Assembly (NCBI GenBank): GCA_018060305.1
Contig: JAGOWF010000069.1
Coordinates: 1-11,444 of the forward strand
Source: Pyrinomonadaceae bacterium
GTDB lineage: Bacteria; Acidobacteriota; Blastocatellia; Pyrinomonadales; Pyrinomonadaceae
DNA: 11,444 nt
Reading direction: 5' to 3'
Shown: piece by piece, positions 6,039 to 11,444 of the stretch
How positions within the stretch are numbered: the first letter of the stretch is position 1
Layout: the number at the start of each line of letters is the position of its first letter
The notes under the pieces: model-generated
Told to the model about the DNA's origin: nothing
What the model saw: only the letters and a program-made list of their open reading frames with translations
Database searches by the model: none
Made by a program: the position numbers and the translations under genes

Positions 6039-9000
6039 ATGATCGACGCATTAATCCGTTTCTCCGTATCTAATCGACTGATCGTCCTGCTGATGGTCGC
6101 GACAATGACCGCAGCTGGCATTTACAGTCTTAAGAATTTACCAATCGACGCCGTGCCGGATGTAACAAACGTGCAGGTTCAGGTTTTGACCGCCGCACCG
6201 AGTCTCGCGCCGCTTGAGATCGAGCGGCAGATAACCTTTCCGGTCGAAGTCGCGATGTCGGGCTTGCCTGACATCGTCGAGATTCGTTCGGTGTCGAAGT
6301 TTGGCCTCTCGGCTGTGACCATCGTTTTTGACGATTCGGTTGATACATATTTTGCGCGGCAGCTCGTGCTCGAACGCCTGTCAGATGCACGCGAGCAAAT
6401 TCCTGAAACCATCGGCTCGCCGGAAATGGGCCCGATCTCGACGGGCTTGGGCGAAATTTATCAATACGAACTCAGATCTTCTGACGGTAGCTACGACTCG
6501 ACTGCGCTTCGGACGATTCAGGATTGGAACGTTCGGCGTCAGTTGCTCGGCGTTCCCGGTGCAACCGAGATCAACAGCTTTGGCGGCAAAGAAAAGCAAT
6601 ATCAGGTCAGGCTCGATCCCGAAAAACTCCAGTCATATGGCCTAACCCTGCGTGACGTTTTCGAATCCGTTGCCGCGAACAATGCGAACGTCGGCGGCGC
6701 ATACATCGAGAAAGGCTCGGAACAGTATCTTTTACGCAGCATCGGCCTCGTCGAAAAGCCTGAGGACATTGAGAACATCGTCGTCAAAACCGGTAAGGAA
6801 GGCGTGCCGGTCTATGTCCGTGATGTTGCTGAAGTCGTTCAAGGCTCGACCGTCAGACAAGGTGCTGTTACGGCCGACGGCGAGGGTGAGATCGTCGCTG
6901 GAATCGTTCTGATGCTCAAAGGCGAGAACACGCGAACCGTCGTCGAGCGCGTTAAGGAGCGCGTCGAGCAGATCAGAAAGTCTTTACCAAAGGGCGTCGA
7001 GCTTATCCCTTTCTACGACCGCACGGAACTGGTTGATCGCACGATAAAGACCGTCGCGACAAACCTTATCGAAGGGGCGATCCTAGTGGTTCTCGTTCTG
7101 ATCGTGCTTTTGGGTAATTGGCGCGGCGCGTTGCTTGTGGCAACCGTGATTCCGTTGTCGATGCTGTTTGCGGCGATAATGATGCGAATCTTCAATGTAT
7201 CGGGCAATTTAATGAGCCTCGGCTCACTCGATTTCGGTTTGATCGTTGACGGAGCGGTGATCGTGGTCGAGAACACCGTGCGCCGTCGCGCCGAAGCTCA
7301 GCACGAAGGGTCGCGCGAACCGCCGGAACGAACGATCCTCGAAGCCTGTCTCGAAGTCGGTCGGCCCGTTGTTTTCGCGGTGGCGATTATCACGATTGTT
7401 TATTTGCCGATACTGAGTTTGTCGGGCATCGAGGGCAAGATGTTCATCCCGATGGCGCTGACCGTTGTGTTTGCACTTATCGGCTCGTTGATACTTTCGC
7501 TCACTTTTGTTCCGGCGGCGATGACCTACATCCTTCGCGGTCATATTGCGGAAAAGGAAAGCCCGATCATTCGCTGGGCAAAGAGGATATACATGCCCGC
7601 GCTCGACTTTGTAATGCAGCATCGCTGGCCTACGCTGGGGGGAGCAACGACATTGGTTGTGCTGAGTTTTGCGTTGTTCCCGTTTCTCGGCGCCGAATTT
7701 ATACCGCGTCTCGATGAAGGCTCGCTCGCGATGCAGATACAGCAACTGCCGAGCGTTTCGCTGACACAATCGCTCGACACCGTGACCGAAGCGGAAAAAG
7801 TTCTACGTGGATTTCCCGAAGTCACAAAAGTAATCTCAAAAACAGGACGCGCCGAGGTCGCGACCGATCCGATGAGCATCGACCTTTCCGACGTTTATAT
7901 CGAGCTAAAGCCGCACGGCGAATGGAAGACTGCAGAGACGCGCGAGGAGCTTGTCGAAAAGATGTCGCATGCGCTCGAAGAAAAAGTTCCGTCGGCCATC
8001 TTTAGTTTCTCGCAGCCTATCGAGCTTCGCGTTGCAGAGCTTATCTCCGGCGTTCGTTCGGACGTTGCGATCAAACTGTTCGGCGACGATCTTGAAACGC
8101 TGAAAGAAAAGGGCGATGAGATCGTCAAAGCTGTTTCAAAGGTTCGCGGCGCCGAAGATGTCAAGGCCGAGGCGACATCCGGTTTGCCGCAGATGCAGAT
8201 CAAGCCCGACCGAGCGGCGATCGCCCGTTATGGCCTGAATGTCGAGGATGTCAATGACCTGATTGAATCGATCGTCGCCGGCAAAGAGGCCGGCCTCGTC
8301 TATGAAGGCGAGCAGCGTTTCAATCTTGTCGTTCGCCTGAACGAGGAAGCCGGAAAGAATATCGAGTCGATAAAAAATCTTTTGCTCACGTCCCCAAGCG
8401 GCTCGCGAGTTCCCCTTGCGCAGGTTGCCGATATTAAAGTCATCGACGCGGCGGCACAAATTTCACGCGAGGACACGCGGCGGCGAATCGGCGTCGAACT
8501 AAATGTTCGAGGCCGCGACATCGGCTCATTCGTTGCCGAGGCACAGGCTGCGATAGAGAGAGAAATAAAACTTCCGCCCGGCTATTATCTAAAATGGGGC
8601 GGGCAATTTGAGAATCTTGAAAGGGCGACTTCGACATTGATGATCGTTGTTCCCCTTGCGCTTTTCCTGATCTTTGTGTTGCTGTTCACGACGTTCAATT
8701 CGGTGAAGCAGGCCCTCTTGATCTACACGAGCATACCGTTGGCGGCGGTTGGCGGCATTCTTGCTTTGTTCGTCACGGGAATGCCATTTTCGATCTCGGC
8801 AGGTGTCGGATTCATCGCGTTATTCGGTGTCGCTGTGCTGGACGGCGTGGTTATGGTCAGTTATATAAATAATATAAATAATCTTCGAGAAGAGGGCCGC
8901 TCTGTTGCTCAAGCGGTCCGTGAGGGAGCCGAAGCACGGTTGCGGCCGATCTTGATGACAGCGCTCGTTGCGACATTCGGCTTCGTTCCGATGGCGATCG

Positions 9001-9149
9001 CAAGGGGCGCCGGCGCCGAGGTTCAGCGGCCGCTTGCGACAGTGGTCATCGGTGGCCTTATGCTTTCGACGGTCCTCAAGCTCCTTTTGCTGCCGATGCT
9101 TTATGGCTGGCTTGAACGTGATATCGAAGGCGAACTGGAAGGAGTGTGA
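6039..9149 (+). CDS. czcA: CzcA-type heavy-metal RND efflux pump, inner-membrane subunit
   Basis: 1036 aa, the normal length for the heavy-metal efflux RND family. TM1 follows the start (RLIVLLMVATMTAAGIYSL). Large periplasmic loops lie after TM1 and again after TM7 (from about residue 555). TM4 carries LDFGLIVDGAVIVVEN with D398, D404 and E411, the same spacing as the proton-relay acids of Cupriavidus CzcA (D402/D408/E415). In Nies' scheme the DFG-DGA-VEN signature marks divalent Zn/Co/Cd pumps; Cu/Ag pumps (CusA) differ here. It forms the trimeric proton antiporter of the tripartite complex with CzcB and CzcC. Residues 943-948 are INNINN, encoded by a tandem 9-bp repeat, in the loop after the helix containing GVAVLDGVVMVSYI. 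The start at 6039 gives the canonical N-terminus, although no Shine-Dalgarno is visible; the preceding CDF gene stops 11 nt before. Four nucleotides further downstream begins the PII-like gene. Confidence 0.96.
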   Translation: MIDALIRFSVSNRLIVLLMVATMTAAGIYSLKNLPIDAVPDVTNVQVQVLTAAPSLAPLEIERQITFPVEVAMSGLPDIVEIRSVSKFGLSAVTIVFDDSVDTYFARQLVLERLSDAREQIPETIGSPEMGPISTGLGEIYQYELRSSDGSYDSTALRTIQDWNVRRQLLGVPGATEINSFGGKEKQYQVRLDPEKLQSYGLTLRDVFESVAANNANVGGAYIEKGSEQYLLRSIGLVEKPEDIENIVVKTGKEGVPVYVRDVAEVVQGSTVRQGAVTADGEGEIVAGIVLMLKGENTRTVVERVKERVEQIRKSLPKGVELIPFYDRTELVDRTIKTVATNLIEGAILVVLVLIVLLGNWRGALLVATVIPLSMLFAAIMMRIFNVSGNLMSLGSLDFGLIVDGAVIVVENTVRRRAEAQHEGSREPPERTILEACLEVGRPVVFAVAIITIVYLPILSLSGIEGKMFIPMALTVVFALIGSLILSLTFVPAAMTYILRGHIAEKESPIIRWAKRIYMPALDFVMQHRWPTLGGATTLVVLSFALFPFLGAEFIPRLDEGSLAMQIQQLPSVSLTQSLDTVTEAEKVLRGFPEVTKVISKTGRAEVATDPMSIDLSDVYIELKPHGEWKTAETREELVEKMSHALEEKVPSAIFSFSQPIELRVAELISGVRSDVAIKLFGDDLETLKEKGDEIVKAVSKVRGAEDVKAEATSGLPQMQIKPDRAAIARYGLNVEDVNDLIESIVAGKEAGLVYEGEQRFNLVVRLNEEAGKNIESIKNLLLTSPSGSRVPLAQVADIKVIDAAAQISREDTRRRIGVELNVRGRDIGSFVAEAQAAIEREIKLPPGYYLKWGGQFENLERATSTLMIVVPLALFLIFVLLFTTFNSVKQALLIYTSIPLAAVGGILALFVTGMPFSISAGVGFIALFGVAVLDGVVMVSYINNINNLREEGRSVAQAVREGAEARLRPILMTALVATFGFVPMAIARGAGAEVQRPLATVVIGGLMLSTVLKLLLLPMLYGWLERDIEGELEGV
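8865..8882 (+). repeat. In-frame 9-bp tandem duplication inside czcA
   Basis: The unit ATAAATAAT occurs twice without a gap (8865-8873 and 8874-8882), encoding Ile-Asn-Asn twice with the rare Ile codon ATA. The stretch is markedly more AT-rich than the surrounding gene. Related CzcA proteins, as I remember them, read SYINQLREEG here, so one unit appears to be a three-residue insertion. Confidence 0.75.
9139..9144 (+). promoter_or_regulatory. Shine-Dalgarno of the PII-like gene within the czcA 3' end
   Basis: AAGGAG lies 8 nt before the ATG at 9153 and overlaps the last codons of czcA. It is one of the strongest ribosome binding sites in the operon and fixes the start of the PII-like gene. 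Confidence 0.7.
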
Positions 9150-9152
9150 CCT

Positions 9153-9449
9153 ATGAAATTGATAATTGCCGTTGTGCGGCCGCTTGTTATCGACCGGCTC
9201 GTCGTCGCTTTTGAGGACATCGAGGATTTCCCCGGCGTGACCGTGGCCGACACCGAAGGATTTGGACAGAGGGTCCGACGACCTGACGACGCGATAAATC
9301 CTTTTCGGCCCAATAAACGCCTTGAGATAGTCTGCGCGGATGAGATGGTCGGGGCTATCGTCGCAGCCATCAAGCAGCACGCCCGGACCGGGCGAAAGGG
9401 CGACGGCATCATCATGGTTACGAATATCGAGGAATCGACCCTGATCTGA
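9153..9449 (+). CDS. Divergent PII-type signalling protein linked to metal efflux (PII-NG like)
   Basis: 98 aa with the PII fold pattern: MKLIIAVVRP at the start, VTVADTEGFGQR before the T-loop, RLEIVCADEMV (56-66), and a B-loop RTGRKGDGIIMV (78-89). Compared with E. coli GlnB the T-loop is about 7 residues shorter and lacks the uridylylated Tyr51. The Gln39 position is Arg40. The Lys90 position, a phosphate contact, is Ile86. The chain ends near the point where GlnB would supply Arg101 and Arg103, so canonical ATP and 2-oxoglutarate binding is probably altered or lost. Like other PII proteins it should be a cytoplasmic trimer. A divergent PII group, PII-NG, is known to be encoded beside heavy-metal RND pumps, and this gene fits by sequence and place, starting 3 nt after czcA. 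I infer it modulates or senses for the pump; neither ligand nor target is known to me. No amtB or glnA is nearby. Confidence 0.85.
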   Translation: MKLIIAVVRPLVIDRLVVAFEDIEDFPGVTVADTEGFGQRVRRPDDAINPFRPNKRLEIVCADEMVGAIVAAIKQHARTGRKGDGIIMVTNIEESTLI

Positions 9450-9549
9450 CTCGGAACCATCGAGCCACAAAAGTGCGTTCACAAAATCGACAATGGACGG
9501 TTGAAAATCCGTGTTTTGTGATAACATTTTCTTCTCAAACCTATAAGGA
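9450..9549 (+). promoter_or_regulatory. Intergenic region upstream of murA with repeated CACAAAA motifs
   Basis: The 100 bp between the PII-like gene and murA hold CACAAAA twice in direct orientation (9466-9472, 9480-9486) and once inverted (TTTTGTG, 9514-9520). The second and third copies extend to an 8-bp inverted repeat (TCACAAAA / TTTTGTGA, 9479-9521). A smaller ACGG/CCGT hairpin lies inside (9497-9512). TTGAAA (9501-9506) with TAACAT (9522-9527) 15 bp downstream is a weak promoter candidate; TATAAG (9542-9547) is another -10-like site close to the start. No clear terminator with a U-tract follows the metal operon. Confidence 0.35.
9545..9549 (+). promoter_or_regulatory. AAGGA Shine-Dalgarno-like site bearing on the murA start
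   Basis: AAGGA lies directly before ATG 9550, 3 nt before ATG 9553 and 42 nt before the homology-supported ATG 9592. If used, murA would carry a 13-14 residue N-terminal extension (MKAVATAPLVETA) before the conserved MDKF. If the extension is not translated, the site is coincidental or lies in the leader. Confidence 0.35.
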
Positions 9550-9591
9550 ATGATGAAGGCGGTAGCCACAGCTCCGTTAGTAGAGACTGCG

Positions 9592-10893
9592 ATGGATAAG
9601 TTTGTAGTTCGCGGCGGGCGACCGCTGCATGGAAAAATCGAGATCGGCGGGGCAAAGAACTCGGCCCTGCCATGTTTGGCGGCAACGCTGTTATCGAGCG
9701 AGACGGTGACGCTGCACAATGTGCCGTATGTCAAGGATCTGATCACGCAGCGACGGCTGCTCGAGGACCTCGGCGCGACGGTGCTGACGCCGGAGCTTCG
9801 CACGCACAAGATCACGGCAAAGAATGTCGAGATCTTTGAGGCGCCGTATCACCTTGTCAAGACGATGCGCGCGAGCGTGCTGGCCCTGGGGCCGCTGCTC
9901 GGCCGGTTTGGCAAGGCAAAGGTCAGCCTGCCCGGCGGCTGCGCCATCGGGACGAGGCCGATCGACCTGCATCTAAAGGCGTTTGAACAGCTTGGGGCCG
10001 AGGTCTCGCTTGAGTCCGGCGATGTCGTGGCACGGGCTCCAAAAGGGCGCCTTGTCGGCAGCACGGTCGATTTTGAAAAGGTCACCGTAACCGGCACGGA
10101 GAACGTAATGATGGCCGCCGCGCTGGCCAACGGTCGCACCACAATCAGAAATGCCGCCGAAGAGCCTGAGATCGAAGACCTTGCCGAATTGATGACCAAG
10201 ATGGGCGCTCGTATTCGCGGTGCGGGCACATCGACCATCGAGATCGACGGCGTCGAGGCGATGGGAAGCGCCGAACACACGATAATCCCCGACCGCATCG
10301 AAACGGGAACTTTCCTAGTGGCGGCCGCGATCACGCATGGCGAACTTGAGGTCAAGAACTGCCGGCCAGATCATCTCGTCGCTGTCATCGACCATCTTCG
10401 CTCGGCCGGTGTCGAGATCGACGAGGTAAATCAGAGCACTCTGCTCGTTCGATGCTCGTCCGGCGGGCTAAAGGCGAAAGATGTCACGACCGAGCCGCAT
10501 CCACACTTTCCGACCGATATGCAGGCCCAATATATGGCACTGATGACGCAGGCCGAGGGTGAATCGCAGGTCGTCGAGACGATTTTCGAGAACCGCTTTA
10601 TGCACGCGTCGGAGCTGATCCGCATGGGTGCCGATATCGCAATCTCGGGCAATACGGCTATCGTTCACGGGCCACGGAAATTGATGGGCGCACCGATCAT
10701 CGCATCCGATCTGCGGGCGTCTGCGTCGCTCGTCTTAGCAGCCCTGTGTGCCGAGGGCGAGACGACCATCGACCGCGTCTATCACATCGACCGCGGCTAC
10801 GAGACGATCGTTCGTAAGTTTCGGTCGCTCGGCGCAGATATCGAACGCATTAAAGCGGACCTCGATGACGCGGCTGAGGAAACGGTGGCCTAA
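9592..10893 (+). CDS. murA: UDP-N-acetylglucosamine 1-carboxyvinyltransferase (MurA)
   Basis: MurA transfers enolpyruvate from PEP to UDP-GlcNAc, the first committed step of peptidoglycan synthesis, in the cytoplasm. With the ATG at 9592 the protein is 433 aa (E. coli 419) and begins MDKFVVRGG as in the family. K22-N23 lie in GGAKNSALP and contact substrates. The catalytic cysteine is C117 in LPGGCAIGTRPIDLH (E. coli Cys115), which predicts fosfomycin sensitivity. D309 in PTDMQAQ corresponds to E. coli Asp305. TIFENRFMHASELIRMGA is another family signature, and two EPSP-synthase-like domains are complete. An in-frame ATG at 9550 (447 aa) is possible: AAGGA at 9545-9549 is 3 nt from a second ATG at 9553 but 42 nt from 9592. 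The Shine-Dalgarno therefore favours the longer form, while homology favours MDKF. Glu codons are mostly GAG, unlike czcB. Its link to the metal operon is probably only proximity. Confidence 0.97.
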   Translation: MDKFVVRGGRPLHGKIEIGGAKNSALPCLAATLLSSETVTLHNVPYVKDLITQRRLLEDLGATVLTPELRTHKITAKNVEIFEAPYHLVKTMRASVLALGPLLGRFGKAKVSLPGGCAIGTRPIDLHLKAFEQLGAEVSLESGDVVARAPKGRLVGSTVDFEKVTVTGTENVMMAAALANGRTTIRNAAEEPEIEDLAELMTKMGARIRGAGTSTIEIDGVEAMGSAEHTIIPDRIETGTFLVAAAITHGELEVKNCRPDHLVAVIDHLRSAGVEIDEVNQSTLLVRCSSGGLKAKDVTTEPHPHFPTDMQAQYMALMTQAEGESQVVETIFENRFMHASELIRMGADIAISGNTAIVHGPRKLMGAPIIASDLRASASLVLAALCAEGETTIDRVYHIDRGYETIVRKFRSLGADIERIKADLDDAAEETVA

Positions 10894-10901
10894 ATGCGAG
10901 T

Positions 10902-10929
10902 TTGCCAACCCGCCGCCTTGTGATTTAAT
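10902..10929 (+). promoter_or_regulatory. Possible sigma-70 promoter for the HIT-family gene
   Basis: TTGCCA (10902-10907, 5/6 of the -35 consensus) and TTTAAT (10924-10929, 5/6 of the -10 consensus) are separated by 16 bp, and TG at 10921-10922 gives an extended -10. The start codon is 15 nt beyond the -10 box. The -10 box lies in a short imperfect palindrome, TGATT-T-AATCA (10921-10931). The 51-nt gap after murA shows no terminator. Confidence 0.45.
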
Positions 10930-10944
10930 CAAAGCGACAGGTCA

Positions 10945-11295
10945 ATGGCTGTGGAAGACTGTATCTTTTGTAAGATCACCGACGGACGGTTGCCGTCAAC
11001 GCTCGTTTTTGAGGACGATAGATGCGTTGCGTTCAACGATCTGAGCCCGCAGGCTCCGACGCACATTCTGATAATCCCTCGACAGCACCTTGATTCGCTC
11101 GATAAGACCGAAGAGGAGCACGGGCCGATGCTCGGCCATCTGCTGACGACCGCCGCGGACATCGCTCGCGGCCTCGGCTTTGCAGCAGAGGGCTATCGAG
11201 TGGTCATCAATACCAACGCCAACGGCGGCCAGACGGTCTTTCACCTGCATGTACACCTACTGGCCGGACGGCCGTTCGTTTTTCCGCCGGGATAA
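10945..11295 (+). CDS. HIT-family (histidine triad) nucleotide-binding hydrolase, HinT-like
   Basis: 116 aa, similar in length to E. coli HinT (119 aa). The N-terminus has CIFCKI with C6 and C9, the start of the C2HC zinc site seen in many bacterial HIT proteins, followed by VFEDDRCVAFNDLSPQAPTHILIIPRQH, the typical core strand order. The histidine triad reads FHLHVHLLAGRP with H100, H102 and H104; the middle and last His provide catalysis on nucleoside 5'-phosphoramidates or related nucleotides. It is cytoplasmic, probably a homodimer, and general housekeeping in role; the physiological substrate cannot be told from the sequence. It lies 51 nt after murA with its own possible promoter, so it need not be co-transcribed. 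AGG three bases before the ATG is a poor Shine-Dalgarno. The downstream lipoprotein starts 8 nt after its stop. Confidence 0.93.
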   Translation: MAVEDCIFCKITDGRLPSTLVFEDDRCVAFNDLSPQAPTHILIIPRQHLDSLDKTEEEHGPMLGHLLTTAADIARGLGFAAEGYRVVINTNANGGQTVFHLHVHLLAGRPFVFPPG

Positions 11296-11296
11296 T
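11291..11296 (+). promoter_or_regulatory. GATAAT -10-like box overlapping the HIT stop, 7 nt before the lipoprotein ATG
   Basis: GATAAT (5/6 of the -10 consensus) ends 7 nt before the A of the next start codon, the normal distance from a -10 box to a transcription start. A leaderless mRNA would result. There is no Shine-Dalgarno in front of this start and no good -35 hexamer, so this is suggestive only. Confidence 0.25.
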
Positions 11297-11303
11297 TGAG
11301 TTT

Positions 11304-11444
11304 ATGAGACAATTTTACGGCATATTGATCCTTCTCGGTCTGTTGATCTCAGTCGGCTGCGGCTCAAAACCGGGCAATACAGAGCAGGCGAACGCGAATA
11401 CTGAGTCTCAGTTTGCCAGCATCACGGACGCAAATGTTGCCCTC
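11304..11444 (+). CDS. Lipoprotein of unknown function (partial, C-terminus outside window)
   Basis: 47 codons are open to the right edge from the ATG at 11304. The N-terminus is a lipoprotein signal peptide: MRQ, a hydrophobic stretch FYGILILLGLLIS, then S-V-G-C19, a near-consensus lipobox with Gly before the Cys. After the Cys comes a low-complexity linker rich in Asn, Thr, Glu and Ala (GSKPGNTEQANANTESQ), typical of tethered periplasmic lipoproteins. The residues after it (FASITDANVAL) begin a folded domain that cannot be identified here. It starts 8 nt after the HIT gene stop on the same strand, so co-transcription is possible. Confidence 0.75.
   Translation, partial: MRQFYGILILLGLLISVGCGSKPGNTEQANANTESQFASITDANVAL

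Noticed and set aside
7224..7769. Minus-strand frame of 181 codons within czcA
   Set aside because: It is fully inside a conserved part of czcA and its translation is dominated by Arg, His and Asn without any motif.
8865..8882. The AT-rich tandem repeat as a promoter or protein-binding site for the PII-like gene
   Set aside because: It lies in frame within the CzcA coding sequence about 270 bp before the next gene; a slippage duplication explains it more simply.
6039..9149. Classifying the pump as a Cu/Ag (CusA) exporter
   Set aside because: The TM4 residues read LDFG-x3-DGA-x4-VEN (D398, D404, E411), which is the divalent-cation CzcA pattern; CusA differs at this site.
9153..9449. Annotating the 98-aa protein as standard GlnB/GlnK of nitrogen control
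   Set aside because: The T-loop is shortened and lacks Tyr51, key ligand residues are replaced, and there is no amtB or glutamine synthetase gene nearby.
8820..9815. A 331-codon minus-strand reading frame across the czcA 3' end, the PII-like gene and the murA 5' end
   Set aside because: It overlaps three well-supported plus-strand genes; its translation is rich in Arg, Ser and His with no recognisable domain, as expected for an antisense shadow.

Overview
The window looks like chromosomal DNA from a Gram-negative, moderately GC-rich bacterium. My best guess is the phylum Acidobacteriota, class Blastocatellia. This rests on the combination of an ECF sigma factor, a small carboxypeptidase-regulatory-like protein and a TPR protein on one strand, and on the resemblance of several proteins to sequences I remember from that group. 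It is inference; no search was run. I see no tRNA, rRNA, CRISPR array, insertion sequence or phage gene.

Left part, 1-1827, minus strand: a three-gene signalling module. It reads, in order of transcription, an ECF-type sigma-70 factor, a 159-170 aa protein ending in a beta-rich carboxypeptidase-regulatory-like domain, and the first 199 residues of a TPR protein that runs off the left edge. A perfect 11-bp inverted repeat and a consensus TATAAT lie between the last two genes.

Middle part, 1888-9449, plus strand: a heavy-metal resistance operon, divergent from the sigma gene across only 60 bp. The order is DUF3703 protein, small Cys-rich secreted protein (DUF6660-like), CzcC outer-membrane factor, CzcB periplasmic adaptor, a short CDF-like cation transporter, CzcA RND pump, and a divergent PII-type signalling protein. 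CzcA carries the D-D-E proton-relay signature in transmembrane helix 4 that is typical of divalent-cation (Zn/Co/Cd) pumps rather than Cu/Ag pumps. Genes are packed closely (1-base overlap to 12-nt gaps), except for an 86-nt gap before czcC. The likely working model is that the CDF protein and the CzcCBA tripartite pump remove divalent metals from cytoplasm and periplasm, that the two small proteins assist in binding or trafficking, and that the PII-like protein senses a ligand and modulates the pump. No MerR, ArsR or two-component metal regulator is present.

Right part, 9550-11444, plus strand: housekeeping genes. These are murA (cell-wall synthesis, catalytic Cys present), a HIT-family nucleotide hydrolase with an HxHxH motif, and the start of a lipoprotein that runs off the right edge.

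The most interesting points are the PII-like protein, which has lost several canonical ligand-binding residues; the CDF-like protein placed between the B and A subunits; an in-frame 9-bp tandem duplication in czcA; and TATAAT-like boxes set so close to start codons that some transcripts may be leaderless.
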